Positions 1-9,181 of a DNA stretch of 64,000 nucleotides are shown piece after piece. The position numbers and the translations under genes were made by a program. The stretch is from NCBI RefSeq assembly GCF_030811555.1, contig NZ_JAUSQZ010000001.1, positions 7,623,241 to 7,687,240 on the forward strand, written 5' to 3'. Each line of letters begins with the position of its first letter. Positions within the stretch are counted from its first letter, which is position 1. Below the pieces are notes generated by a model. It was given only the letters and a program-made list of their open reading frames with translations, made no database searches and had not been told where the DNA came from. This DNA is from Kineosporia succinea (GTDB lineage Bacteria > Actinomycetota > Actinomycetes > Actinomycetales > Kineosporiaceae).

Positions 1-321
1 AAGTCCAACGGCCTCTCGGCCGACGGCACCTCGTTCGTGCTCAAGAAGGTCGGCAGCAGCAAGGCCACCACGTACACGATCAAGAGCATCAACGACAGCG
101 AGGGCGCCAAGGCCTACTGCCTGCAGCAGAAGACGAACGGCAAGGTCAACGTCGTGGTCTGCAACAGCAAGAAGACCAACCAGCGCTTCAGTTTCGAGCC
201 GAACGGCAAGAACTTCGCCATCGCCGGCGAGTGGGGCTACCTCAAGGCCGACAAGCGCAAGCTGCGCGTGGCGAACATCGACAAGGAGTCGATGAGCTTC
301 TTCAGCGTCAAGGCGCGCTGA
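1..321 (+). CDS. 3' end of a ricin-like domain protein (partial)
   Basis: The reading frame is open from the left edge of the window, so this is the C-terminal 106 residues of a longer gene whose start lies outside; a GTG at 37 has no need to be the start. The pattern AYCLQQ...V.VVCN....NQRFSFEP (Cys, Gln, Cys, then a QRF where QxW would stand) resembles one subdomain of a ricin-B/beta-trefoil carbohydrate-binding fold, and a clear ricin-type protein is encoded 1 kb downstream. The segment is rich in Lys and Asn. Ricin assignment is inference from a single subdomain; the rest of the protein is not visible. A strong hairpin terminator follows the stop codon by 4 bp. Confidence 0.6.
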   Translation, partial: KSNGLSADGTSFVLKKVGSSKATTYTIKSINDSEGAKAYCLQQKTNGKVNVVVCNSKKTNQRFSFEPNGKNFAIAGEWGYLKADKRKLRVANIDKESMSFFSVKAR

Positions 322-325
322 CCCG

Positions 326-360
326 GAGAGGGCCGCTCCCGTTGCGGGAGCGGCCCTCTC
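326..360 (+). terminator. Perfect 16-bp hairpin terminator
   Basis: GAGAGGGCCGCTCCCG pairs perfectly with the arm at 345-360 around a 3-nt TTG loop, 4 bp after the stop of the left-edge gene. There is no long T-tail, as is common for actinomycete terminators. The core GGGCCGCTCCC/GGGAGCGGCCC stem is reused in the terminator at 911-942. Confidence 0.85.
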
Positions 361-579
361 GCGTCTGAACATCCGCTTCACCGGTTCCGTTCCGGATCAT
401 GGCGCCGCTCAGTACTTTTCCATTCTTTCCTGGTCGAATCGCCTCAGCCCGGTTCCCTCCTCGGCCCGGGCCGCCCCCGGGAGCGGGGCCGACCGCACGG
501 TGCGGCGCCGGCCGGCCCGTTCCACCGCTCCCGGGCGCCTCGTGCGTTCGTCCCCAGCCACGATCGGAGCCAGGTGATC

Positions 580-897
580 ATGACCAGGATCAAGAAGAAG
601 GCAGTGGCGGCAGCCGTCGGCGTTCTCGCCACCGCCGGTCTCCTCGTCTCGGCGGGCCCGCCCGCCCAGGCGGCCACCAACACCGTGCTGTTCTGCGTCC
701 AGAACGTCAGTTCCGGCTACCTGATCTTTCCCAGCCGGTACAACTGGACCACCCCCGTGATCCCGCGTGGGCACTGCTGGTCGGCCTACCTGGACACCGG
801 TGGCCTGGCCGAGGCGATCCTCGTCTACCGGGACAACGTCTACTCCTACGCCACGGCCTGGAACAGCAACGTCAGCGCGAAGGCCATCTACATCTAG
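580..897 (+). CDS. Small secreted protein, unknown function
   Basis: A 105-residue protein with a classic Sec signal peptide: MTRIKKK, a hydrophobic stretch (about residues 8-26), then PAQA-AT as the probable signal peptidase I site near residue 31. The mature part is about 73 residues, Trp/Tyr/Asn-rich, with two Cys (FCVQN and HCWSAY) that could form one disulfide once exported. I chose ATG 580 because GGAG at 566-569 lies 10 nt upstream; an in-frame GTG at 574 is only 4 nt from it. It stands alone between two hairpin terminators. I do not recognise a family. Small secreted proteins of this form are common in actinomycetes and may be inhibitors or surface proteins, but nothing here decides. 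Confidence 0.75.
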   Translation: MTRIKKKAVAAAVGVLATAGLLVSAGPPAQAATNTVLFCVQNVSSGYLIFPSRYNWTTPVIPRGHCWSAYLDTGGLAEAILVYRDNVYSYATAWNSNVSAKAIYI

Positions 898-910
898 GCT
901 TTCCACCCCG

Positions 911-942
911 AAGGGCCGCTCCCCCGTGCGGGAGCGGCCCTT
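911..942. terminator. Bidirectional hairpin terminator between convergent genes
   Basis: AAGGGCCGCTCCC (911-923) pairs perfectly with GGGAGCGGCCCTT (930-942) around a 6-nt loop. It lies between the stop of the small secreted protein (897) and the stop of the minus-strand lectin gene (952), so it can end transcription from both sides. The AA/TT ends give a short U-tract on either strand. Confidence 0.85.
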
Positions 943-951
943 TCGGCATGT

Positions 952-2370
952 TCACCCGAAGACCCAGATGTGGTCGTCGTTCGTGGAGCACGGGAAGAGC
1001 GTCAGACGCATCCCGAGCACCTTGTTGTCGACGCCGTCCGGGTTCGAGACGTTCAGGCACAGGTTGCTTTTCACGTTCACCAGGAAGAACCCGCTGCCGT
1101 GGGCCTCCTTGCGGAACATCTGGTTGTCGGAGCTGCCCAGCAGGCACTTGTGGGTGTTCACCACCGTGCCCTTGGCCACGGCCCCGCCACCGTTGACGTC
1201 CAGGCACCAGCCCGACCTCAGGTTGCGCAGCAGGAAGGTGCCGTCGGCCTGGGTGACCGTCTGATAGACCTGGTTGTCGTTGGTGGAACCGTCGCAGGTG
1301 TACTGCGCGACCAGGGCGTTCTCGGCGACCGACCCGGTGCGGCCGGGCAGGTCGGCGCAGTAGTGCGTCATCAGGTTCCGGATCACGCCGACCGTCTTGT
1401 ACACCGGGCCCGCGGCCGTCGTGGTGCTGGTGCGGGCGGCGGCGGCAGCCGGCTGAGTGCTGGAGCTCTGGCTCTGCGTGGACTGACCCGAGGTGGCGTC
1501 GTCCTGGGCGTTCTGGCCCTGGGGGTTCTGAGCCTGGGTGTTCTGGCTCTGGGGTTTCTGACCCTGGGCGCTCTGACCGCTGCCCGTCTGCCCACCGCCC
1601 CCGGCCGGGGCCGGCGCGGTGCGGTTGTCGCCCGCCGGCACCGGCTGCAGCTGCGAGGAACCGGCCGGGCCGTTCTTCCCGGGTGCCGGTGAACCCGGTG
1701 CGGCCGAGACGCCCGCGGTGGCGGAGACGCCGGGAGTGCCCTTGCCCCCGACCGGAGCGGGCCCGGCCACGGCAGTGGACGAGTCGTCTGCCCCGAGCGC
1801 AGAGGCGGCCGCCCGCACTCCCTGGACGCCCCCGACCAGCGTCCCGCACGCCACCACCAGGCCGAGTCCGAGGACAGCCAGGCCCTGGAGCCCTCGGGTC
1901 GGCACGTGCACCCAGGGCCGGCGCACCAGGGCGGAGCGGCTCCACGAGGTCAGGACCTCGTCGTAGTCCGAGGTTCCCGGCCCGGAACCAGGTTCGGAGG
2001 GCGGCTCCCGGTCCGGCCCCGCCCCTGGCTCGACCTCGGGCCCGGGCTCACCCCTGGGCGCCGGCTCGACCCCGGACTCCGGCCCAGCCCCGTCTCCCGA
2101 CCCGGCCTCGTCTCCCGGCCCAGCACCGTCTCCCGGCCCAGCACCGTCCCCCGGCCCAGCACCGTCCCCCGGCCCAGCACCGTCCCCCGGCCCAGCACCG
2201 TCCCCCGGCCCAGCACCGCCTCCCGGCCCGGCCCCGACCCGGGCCCCGGCTTCGGGCCCCGGCCCGACTTCAGGCCGCGGTTCCGGTCCTTCTCCCGAGC
2301 CGGGCCCCGAGGCCCCCTCACCACCGGCGGGGGTCTTCGGCGGGGTCGGCTCGTCCTGCTCGGTCTTCAC
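952..2370 (-). CDS. Membrane-anchored ricin-type lectin with GAGPGD repeats
   Basis: 472 residues in three parts. Residues 1-135 are a Pro/Gly/Glu-rich, probably disordered segment with six GAGPGD repeats (about residues 53-88). Residues 160-182 are a single transmembrane helix (LQGLAVLGLGLVVACGTLVG) preceded by RRPWVHVP, which predicts a cytoplasmic N-terminus and an outside C-terminus. After a Ser/Gln/Thr-rich linker, residues ~332-472 form a ricin-B/beta-trefoil domain with three subdomains marked by YCADL..DNQVY, WCLDV..DNQMF and LCLNV..DDHIW, and paired cysteines. Such domains bind carbohydrate, so a cell-surface sugar-binding role is likely. GTG 2370 is preceded by GGAG with 5-nt spacing. 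Its promoter region (2481-2513) carries the shared direct-repeat operator, linking it to the giant-protein regulon. Confidence 0.85.
   Translation of the reverse strand: MKTEQDEPTPPKTPAGGEGASGPGSGEGPEPRPEVGPGPEAGARVGAGPGGGAGPGDGAGPGDGAGPGDGAGPGDGAGPGDGAGPGDEAGSGDGAGPESGVEPAPRGEPGPEVEPGAGPDREPPSEPGSGPGTSDYDEVLTSWSRSALVRRPWVHVPTRGLQGLAVLGLGLVVACGTLVGGVQGVRAAASALGADDSSTAVAGPAPVGGKGTPGVSATAGVSAAPGSPAPGKNGPAGSSQLQPVPAGDNRTAPAPAGGGGQTGSGQSAQGQKPQSQNTQAQNPQGQNAQDDATSGQSTQSQSSSTQPAAAAARTSTTTAAGPVYKTVGVIRNLMTHYCADLPGRTGSVAENALVAQYTCDGSTNDNQVYQTVTQADGTFLLRNLRSGWCLDVNGGGAVAKGTVVNTHKCLLGSSDNQMFRKEAHGSGFFLVNVKSNLCLNVSNPDGVDNKVLGMRLTLFPCSTNDDHIWVFG
2113..2220 (-). repeat. Six 18-bp tandem repeats coding GAGPGD
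   Basis: Six head-to-tail 18-bp units with only one or two substitutions each, in frame in the lectin gene, coding a GAGPGD linker on the cytoplasmic side of the membrane helix. The near-identity at DNA level suggests recent expansion by slippage or unequal exchange, so copy number may vary between strains. Confidence 0.9.
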
Positions 2371-2480
2371 GTGGGCTCCACTGAAACATGTTTCTCAAGA
2401 GATGATCCCGGAACGAGCGCCGGGCCGGGCCCGCCGGGCGTGGACCTGTCCGTGCCGTCGGCCCGGGCGCATGCGCGCCG

Positions 2481-2513
2481 AGCCTGCCGGACCGGCATTG
2501 ACGTTCGATTGCC
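2481..2513 (-). promoter_or_regulatory. SARP-type operator/promoter of the lectin gene
   Basis: On the minus strand: GGCAA, 6 bp, GTCAA (starts 11 bp apart), 11 bp, then CAGGCT as the -10. It has the same 33-bp geometry as five other sites in the window. The predicted start of transcription near 2474 gives a leader of about 100 nt before GTG 2370. It lies back to back with the operator at 2563-2595, so the two divergent genes may be co-regulated. Confidence 0.6.
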
Positions 2514-2562
2514 GGACCGTCCGGTTCCGGCGTCGAACCCGCCGCGCCGTCGTGCGTGACCT

Positions 2563-2595
2563 GTCAATCAGACGTCAACGGTGACGATCCATCGT
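2563..2595 (+). promoter_or_regulatory. SARP-type operator/promoter of the 2,180-aa gene
   Basis: GTCAA (2563), 6 bp, GTCAA (2574), 11 bp, CATCGT (2590-2595) as the -10. Over the 20 bases CTGTCAATCAGACGTCAACG it matches 18 of 20 with the site in front of the 5,893-aa giant gene. Predicted transcription start near 2602 leaves a 20-nt leader holding the ribosome binding site of ATG 2622. Confidence 0.65.
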
Positions 2596-2621
2596 GCTCA
2601 CCATCCGAGCCGGGAGATCTG

Positions 2622-5600
2622 ATGCCGCCCTTGAGCGACTGGTGCTTCCCCCAGCGACTCGGCGTCGTCGACGAGGCCGGTGAGCTGTCGGGAGCGCGGA
2701 TCGCCGCCGACACCGGCAGCCTGCTCGAGCTCCTGCAAGGGCTCGGAATGCGCCCGGCGATCGCCCGGACGGCGACCGAGGCCTTCCGCTCGGCCGCGCA
2801 GGAGCTGACCCACTCCGAGCCGGGCGCACGGGTCGCGCGGTACGAGGACCTGCGGCGGCGCACCAGCAGCTGGATCACGACCGCGATCGAGTTCGGCACC
2901 TGGGGTCACGACGCCGACACGAGTCGTTACTACGAAACCCTTTTCGATCAGAGGTCCGATCCGGGCCCCGGCGACGGGATCGGCCTGGACGCCCTGGAAC
3001 GGGAGCTGGGCCTCGAATCGAAACCGTCGCTCCAGCAGGCCTTGCGGACGCGGTGGCTGACCCGCACGAGTGAAGTCGCCTCCGCGCGGCTCGGGGAACT
3101 CGGGCCCGGCGAGCGCGCCGACCGCACTCAGACGGCGACCACGCTGGTCAACCGTGCGCTCGTCGCCCCCGGGGGCGTGATGGGGATGCCGGGTCGCTCC
3201 CTGGTGCCGATCGTGGCGATGCTCCTTCCCGGGGCCGCGTCGTCGTCCGGAGACCTCACGACCGCCCGGACGACACTGGACCGGGCGGTCGCGGCGCTCG
3301 ATCTCAGGCCCTCCGGTCTGGCCGGCGGGTCGGCCTCCTCCGGGTCCGCGACCCCACCCGAGATCCACGAGATGGTGCCACTGGGCGCCGGCGTCCCCGC
3401 GTCCACCGTTCCCCCTCCCGTGACCGACGAGGTCGAGCACTTCGGGCCGCCCCTGGACCCCGGCGCCGAGCCGCACTTCCTCGAGCGCTCCCACCCGCTC
3501 GTGAACATCCGGCCGCTGTCGGACGCGCTGGTCGCCTCGATGCGCGACGGCCTGCTCGAGGCGATGCGCACGAACCCGCACCCGGCCGGTCACGTCGGGC
3601 TGGAAGCCTTCGGGACCCGTCTGCACGCGATCCTCGACAGCCGCCTGCTGAGCACCGCCGGGGAAGAGCTGCGCTCGGAGGCCGGTTTCGAGATCCCGCT
3701 GACGCGGGTGCCGGGCGCCGGCCCGGCGCTGGCCCTGCGCCTGCGCGCGAGTGACCCCGCGGCCGTCGAGGAGAACGACGCGGCCGGACGCCTGTCCGGC
3801 CAGGCGGTGCAGCTGCAACGCTGGGCCTTCTCCTCGCCGGAGAAGCTCTCGAGCGCGAGCAGCAGCGACCTGCGGACCGGCGGCCTCGCGACCTCCGGGC
3901 ACTGGGACCTCGACCGGTACGGGATCGGCCGGATCTCGCTCAACGGCCTCGTGCGGGTGGTCGTCAACCAGCTCAGCCGGATCGTGACCGCCGGCAGCGG
4001 GGTCTCCGCCTACACGATCCTGCGCAGCCGGGAGCCCTCGTACGTCTTCGACTACACGATGAACTGGGAGTTCCGGCTGCTGGAGACCGGTTCCGACCAC
4101 ACCTGGACCCGGTTGCCGCTGCGCGAGGGGGTGCGGGGCGAGCGCCTGCGGGTCTGGTTCCCCCGGTCCCAGAGCACCGTCGCCCGGGGTGAGGCGGCGC
4201 TCGCCCCGACCCGGCCCGACCCGGCCGTTCGCGGCATTCTCGAGCACGCACCGGTGGTCGGCGTCGAGGACGTGCCCTCCGCGCACCGGCTGGTCGAGGA
4301 CGTCCTGGCCGCCTTCCCCGTCCTCGCCGACCTGCACCCGGACTCGCTCGCCGACCTGAAGGACTTCCTGTCCGCCGACGACGTCAAGGCCAACTTCCCG
4401 CACCTCGCCTTCGGTGACGGCATGCCCACCACCGATCTGCGGAGCAGTACCGGATCGGCCCTGGGATTCCTGCATTTCTCGACCCCGCTCGAGGAGAACC
4501 TCCAGCCGGCCGGGCCGAACCTGGAGAACGGGGTCGTCGAGACCTATCTCGTCAGTGTTTCCCGCGCCCAGCTGTCGGTGACCGTGTCCAACGCCGTGTC
4601 GTTCGCCCTGAGCCTCGTCCTCGGGCTCCGCAACGGCCTGTCCCCGGTGGCCGACGTCCGCGCCTCGGCCGGTGCGTCCGTGGCGTACCGGTCGGAGCAC
4701 ACGCTCATCAGCGGCGGCAGCACCAAACTCGTCCGCTCCCTGCGGGCCGCGGGCCCGACCCAGCGCAGCGCCGGGACCTTCCGGCTGCAGGCCGAACTCG
4801 TGCGCCCGGCCGGGGCCCCCCTGCTCCCGGTGGCGACCTCCCGGTTGCCGAACGCGTCGTACCCGGTCAACCTCCAGATCCCCTCGAACGACGCCCTCGT
4901 GAACACGGCCGAGACGCCGGCCCGGCACCTTCCGCCGGAACTGCTGCACCTGCGGGTCCTGGGGCTGAGCACCACGACCACCCGGGTCACGGGCGTCGAC
5001 GGTCTGGCCCGTGAGCTGGAGACCCTCCTGCGGGAGCAGGGATACCTGCCCGTGCCGCAGGAACCCGGCACCCACGTGGCGAACGCGCTGGAGATGCTGG
5101 CCGACAACCCGCTCACCCGCCTGGCGGTCCACCAGGAAACCCTCGACCGGGCCCGGCTGGCCAACGTCCGCGAGATGAACCGGCTCCGGGGCCGGGCCGG
5201 GCTGCGCGCGTCGGTCGACAACGCGATCGCCGGTGGAGCGCTGTTCACGTTCGAGAAGCCCACCCGCAGCGGCGTGGAACGGATCTCCGCCACTCTGCAC
5301 ACCAGCCGCAGCTACCAGCCCGGCGGTGACGAGGCCGGCGTGACCCAGGGACTCCGGCTGCCCGGCGTCCAGACCCTGAACTTCGTCGCCTCGAGCACCC
5401 CCGGGGAGTGGCAGTCGTCCGTCACCCCCGCGGCCGCGACCGTCGAGGCGAACGTCTCCGGGCAGTCCGGTGGTCATCTGACCCCCGGTGCGAACCCGCA
5501 CTACACCGACGGCGCCGTCGTGGGCGGCGGCGTCGGCGGCAGCAGCGCCACCTCGTACCTCAGCGGTTCCAGCGTGGGGACCGGCCACGAGTACTACCTG

Positions 5601-8600
5601 CTGAGCCCGACGAGTCAGGGCACCACCCAGTTCGACGTGCCGGTCACCCACACCCTGACGGTCACCGGATCCTTCGGCCCACAGCGGGATCTCGGGCCCG
5701 CGCCCGGCCGGATGACCCTGGCCGTGCCCGACTTCCGGCTGCTGACCCAGGCCTCCACGGAGCCCCGGCCCGCGCGGCCGGCGACGCGGACGGTGACCCC
5801 CGAGGACCGGGTGCGGCTCACCGGGGAGGGCCAGATCCTGCTGCCGGAAACCGCCCTGATCGAATGGATCGAGGGCAGCGGGGCCCTGCAGAACCTGGTG
5901 CGCGAGAACTTCGGGACGCTCCGGCCGCCGGACGCGGCGGTCCCGGCCCAGGTGCTGCCGGGTGCCGCCGAGGCCGTCCCGGCGGGCGACGTGGTCCCGG
6001 CCGGCCCGGGAGCCGCTGTCGTACGGGTTCCCCGCACCGCGCTGGGCGTGATCGGCGGCTGGTTCCGGGCCGCCTGGGAGGTCCTGGCCGCCGGGCCGGC
6101 CACGATCGCCCGGGCGATCGTGGGTGAGAACCTGACCCGGGCCTCGTCGCACGCCAACGGCGTTCTGCACAGCGCTCTGTCGGCCGAGCACCTGCACGCC
6201 CACGCCCTGCGCATCCTGCGCGACTCCTACGTCGTCGAGGGGGTGGCGACCTCCGGCATCTGGGCCGGCCAGGACGTCGTCCTCGAGGTCAGGGGCTACC
6301 TGACGGGAGTGAAGGCCCAGCCGCGCACACCCACGATGGACGGGGAGCGCTGGTTGCAGTCCACCACCGGTCACAGCGAGGGCGTCAGCACGTCGAGTTC
6401 CCTCCAGGGATCCCTCCGGGCGCAGGGGCAGGGGCCGGCCGGGTCCGCCCCCGGCGGCCAGCTGGTGCGCGGGTCGGGCTCGACCCACGCGGAGCAGACC
6501 GTGGACAACACCAGCGAGATGCGGGTGACGGTGGAGGACTCGATCAGGATGCACCCGTTCAACGCCACGGCGGTGTTCGTGGTGTCGATCCGCCGGGGCA
6601 CCCAGCAGTTCGCCACCAACCTGGTGGGCCGGGGCGCCGAGCCCCTGGCCGAGCTGGCGGTCAATCTGCCGAACGGGGTCCAGTTCCTTCTCACCGACAA
6701 CGATCTGCACAACCATCCACGGCTGGCGAACCTGGCCGTCGCCCAGGACGAGACCCTCACGGAGACCCTGACCCCGCCCGTCGCCGACCTCCCGCTGCCA
6801 CTGCCCTTCCGCCGGAGCCACGGGCAGCTCGGGTTCGGCACCGTGACCGAGGTGACCCTGGACCGGGGGCGCGACGCGCTCCAGAACGAGATCGTCGCCG
6901 CCCTGGAGAGGCTGGCCCCGGGCATCGTGACCCCGGGGACGAGCGCGTTCATGCCCGGCCTGCTGGGCCTGGTCAACGAGAACAGCAGCTCGCTCGGGCG
7001 GCGCACCCTGATGAATCACGGCCCCCAGGGCCACGTTCAGTTCAAGGCCGTCCACCGGTACTGGGGCTGGCCCCGGATCGTCAGCATCAAGCTGCACCTG
7101 CACGTCGCCCCGGCGGAGCTGGAGGCGGCCCGGGCCCGCCGCGTCGCCACCGGCGGCGTGGACAACGTCATCTCCCACATCAGCGCGCTGGGCACGGCCC
7201 TGCCCGGGCGGACGCCGGGACGGACCCGGATCACCGACACCAGTTTCCGCACCAGCCAGGTGGACCTGCAGCCCGCCGGGAACGTCCGGGCGGCCGAGCT
7301 GACGCCCACGCTGACCTCGGCCTCCCGCAACAGCGTGGCCACCTCGGCCACGTCCACCCGTGAGACTCGCACCTGGACACGCTCCATGGAGTCGATGGAG
7401 ACGACCTTCGCCGGCCAGATCCGGGGCGAGGTCACCATCGAGCCGGCCTACGGTCACGCGCTGATCGCCCTCCGGCGCGCCCTGGTGCTGCTCATGACCT
7501 GGGGCTACGTGGCCGTGGTCGTCGACGTCCTGCACCAGGCGCTGCGGAGGCTGGCCGCGCTCGCCACCGGCGCCCCGGTCGTCACCACGGTCACCGCCGT
7601 CACCGCGGCTCCCGAGGCGGCCACGCCCGAGCCGATCCGGGTCGAGGCCCGGATCAGCGTCCGGTTCCAGGCCAGCGAGGCCGACCTGCGTCTGGGACCG
7701 GAGGACACCCAGGTCCCCGCGCCCTGGCGTCTGGGCGAGATCCTCACGGCGGACCCGATCCCCCTGCCCTCCGTACCCGCCGAGCCCGGCGCATCCCCGG
7801 CCGATCACGTCGCGGTCACCGTGGGCACCGGCCCCCTGGATCTCACGACCGCCGACGTCTGGCGGCCGGTCCGCCCGGTCCACGTCTACGACGTGCCCGA
7901 CATCGACCGGCTGGGCGAGGCCGTCCGGCAGGTCGCGCCCGACCACTGGCGCGACCTCTTCCCGCCCACCTCGAAATCGGCCGAGGGCATGTTCATCCGG
8001 CTGAACCGGCTGATCCAGAGCGGAGCGCTGACGCTGCTCAGCGGGGCCGCGACCGCACCCCTCGTCTCGGCGCGCAGCGCCCCGGTGCAGATCCGGCTGA
8101 CCCTCTACGCCCCGGTGGTCGACCTCACCGGCCAGAAGATCGCGATCGACGACATCCGCGTCGACAACGAGATCCGCACCAGCACCGCTGCCACGTCCGT
8201 CAGCCGGAACCTGACCTTCGCCCCTTCCGGCACCGTCAACGCCGCCGACCTGGGCGGCTCGGTCCCGCTCATCGGCAGCACCGACGGCGGCGGGAACGCC
8301 TCGGCGTACGGCACCCAGCTGCGCGACGTGCTGCGCTTCGGCTCCGCCGCCGGCGCGGCGGGAGCCTTCGACGGTCACCGGGTGGACGTGGTGGCCGTGT
8401 TCGAGGTCGTGGGTCCCGGGGGCACGACCCGCTGGGTGCCGTCCCGGATGACGCTGCGCACCACCGAGACCCCGCCCACGCACCGGGCCGCGCAGCTGCC
8501 GGGTCCGCGATTGTCACCCGAGGGCATCGTGACCGCCCGGGCGGCCTGGCGAGACGGCCCGGCCCGGGCTGCCCACGACGCCCTGAGCTCGCTCGAGGCG

Positions 8601-9164
8601 GGTACCTCGCGCGACGAGCTCCTCGCCGAGGCGACCGGTCTCGTGGGACGGGTCAGCCTGTTCGGCGCGGATCTGAGCGGGGCCCCGGGCCCGGAGGCCG
8701 CCTTCCTGCGCAGCGAGGTCGTCCCGGTCGTCGCCCACCACCTCCGGACCCGGGGCGCCGCGTTGCCGAACGGACGATCGCTGCACGAGCTGCTCGAAGA
8801 GGCGGTCGACGACCTGCACCTGCAGATCCCCCGGATCGACGCCCCGGCCCTGCAGTCGATCCTGTCGGCCCTGACGCACGGATTCGCCGGGAGACCGGAT
8901 CTCCTGTCCATAGCCCGGCACGAGGTCCTGCGCCTGGGCCGGCGACCTGAACTCACGGCCTTCGACGAGGCCATGAGCCTGGCCCTGCTCGAGCACCTGG
9001 CCGGCCGGCCCGTCGACGTGCCGGCGCTGATGACCCGGCACCGGCCGGGCGGGGCGCAGAAGGTCGCCTGGCTCTTCCGGCTGCACGACCTCCGGACCCG
9101 GAACAGCGACTGGGAAAGCAAGATCAAAGAACTCCGGCTCATCCTCGTCCACTGCCCGGACTGA
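2622..9164 (+). CDS. Giant beta-rich protein, 2,180 aa, unknown function
   Basis: ATG 2622 is chosen over the in-frame GTG 2556 because GGGAG (2612-2616) sits 5 nt upstream and the predicted promoter lies downstream of 2556. No signal peptide, membrane helix or T7SS hairpin is evident. From about residue 250 onward, several modules repeat a pattern: a helical segment of the type LP..LG....L...I..L followed by Ser/Thr/Gly-rich beta stretches (for example around nt 4690-4800, 5510-5640, 6360-6480, 7240-7380, 8160-8290). Similar modules occur in the C-terminal half of the 5,893-aa giant. The last 40 residues match the C-termini of both T7SS giants (KVAW, then W, L and a terminal HCPD). It contains only two Cys, Cys8 and the one three residues from the end. 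I cannot name a family; a structural surface or toxin-like protein is possible. Confidence 0.75.
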   Translation: MPPLSDWCFPQRLGVVDEAGELSGARIAADTGSLLELLQGLGMRPAIARTATEAFRSAAQELTHSEPGARVARYEDLRRRTSSWITTAIEFGTWGHDADTSRYYETLFDQRSDPGPGDGIGLDALERELGLESKPSLQQALRTRWLTRTSEVASARLGELGPGERADRTQTATTLVNRALVAPGGVMGMPGRSLVPIVAMLLPGAASSSGDLTTARTTLDRAVAALDLRPSGLAGGSASSGSATPPEIHEMVPLGAGVPASTVPPPVTDEVEHFGPPLDPGAEPHFLERSHPLVNIRPLSDALVASMRDGLLEAMRTNPHPAGHVGLEAFGTRLHAILDSRLLSTAGEELRSEAGFEIPLTRVPGAGPALALRLRASDPAAVEENDAAGRLSGQAVQLQRWAFSSPEKLSSASSSDLRTGGLATSGHWDLDRYGIGRISLNGLVRVVVNQLSRIVTAGSGVSAYTILRSREPSYVFDYTMNWEFRLLETGSDHTWTRLPLREGVRGERLRVWFPRSQSTVARGEAALAPTRPDPAVRGILEHAPVVGVEDVPSAHRLVEDVLAAFPVLADLHPDSLADLKDFLSADDVKANFPHLAFGDGMPTTDLRSSTGSALGFLHFSTPLEENLQPAGPNLENGVVETYLVSVSRAQLSVTVSNAVSFALSLVLGLRNGLSPVADVRASAGASVAYRSEHTLISGGSTKLVRSLRAAGPTQRSAGTFRLQAELVRPAGAPLLPVATSRLPNASYPVNLQIPSNDALVNTAETPARHLPPELLHLRVLGLSTTTTRVTGVDGLARELETLLREQGYLPVPQEPGTHVANALEMLADNPLTRLAVHQETLDRARLANVREMNRLRGRAGLRASVDNAIAGGALFTFEKPTRSGVERISATLHTSRSYQPGGDEAGVTQGLRLPGVQTLNFVASSTPGEWQSSVTPAAATVEANVSGQSGGHLTPGANPHYTDGAVVGGGVGGSSATSYLSGSSVGTGHEYYLLSPTSQGTTQFDVPVTHTLTVTGSFGPQRDLGPAPGRMTLAVPDFRLLTQASTEPRPARPATRTVTPEDRVRLTGEGQILLPETALIEWIEGSGALQNLVRENFGTLRPPDAAVPAQVLPGAAEAVPAGDVVPAGPGAAVVRVPRTALGVIGGWFRAAWEVLAAGPATIARAIVGENLTRASSHANGVLHSALSAEHLHAHALRILRDSYVVEGVATSGIWAGQDVVLEVRGYLTGVKAQPRTPTMDGERWLQSTTGHSEGVSTSSSLQGSLRAQGQGPAGSAPGGQLVRGSGSTHAEQTVDNTSEMRVTVEDSIRMHPFNATAVFVVSIRRGTQQFATNLVGRGAEPLAELAVNLPNGVQFLLTDNDLHNHPRLANLAVAQDETLTETLTPPVADLPLPLPFRRSHGQLGFGTVTEVTLDRGRDALQNEIVAALERLAPGIVTPGTSAFMPGLLGLVNENSSSLGRRTLMNHGPQGHVQFKAVHRYWGWPRIVSIKLHLHVAPAELEAARARRVATGGVDNVISHISALGTALPGRTPGRTRITDTSFRTSQVDLQPAGNVRAAELTPTLTSASRNSVATSATSTRETRTWTRSMESMETTFAGQIRGEVTIEPAYGHALIALRRALVLLMTWGYVAVVVDVLHQALRRLAALATGAPVVTTVTAVTAAPEAATPEPIRVEARISVRFQASEADLRLGPEDTQVPAPWRLGEILTADPIPLPSVPAEPGASPADHVAVTVGTGPLDLTTADVWRPVRPVHVYDVPDIDRLGEAVRQVAPDHWRDLFPPTSKSAEGMFIRLNRLIQSGALTLLSGAATAPLVSARSAPVQIRLTLYAPVVDLTGQKIAIDDIRVDNEIRTSTAATSVSRNLTFAPSGTVNAADLGGSVPLIGSTDGGGNASAYGTQLRDVLRFGSAAGAAGAFDGHRVDVVAVFEVVGPGGTTRWVPSRMTLRTTETPPTHRAAQLPGPRLSPEGIVTARAAWRDGPARAAHDALSSLEAGTSRDELLAEATGLVGRVSLFGADLSGAPGPEAAFLRSEVVPVVAHHLRTRGAALPNGRSLHELLEEAVDDLHLQIPRIDAPALQSILSALTHGFAGRPDLLSIARHEVLRLGRRPELTAFDEAMSLALLEHLAGRPVDVPALMTRHRPGGAQKVAWLFRLHDLRTRNSDWESKIKELRLILVHCPD

Positions 9165-9181
9165 CGAAAGAGACTCTCCCC

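Noticed and set aside
361-579. A copy of the shared operator before the small secreted protein.
   Set aside because: TTCA/TTCC elements are present but their spacing is 13 bp, not 11, and no fitting -10 follows.
2113-2220. 18-bp direct repeats as an iteron origin or binding array.
   Set aside because: They are in frame within the lectin gene and code GAGPGD; no replication gene is near.
2556-2621. GTG 2556 as a longer start of the 2,180-aa gene.
   Set aside because: It lies upstream of the predicted promoter repeats, has no ribosome site, and ATG 2622 has GGGAG at good distance.
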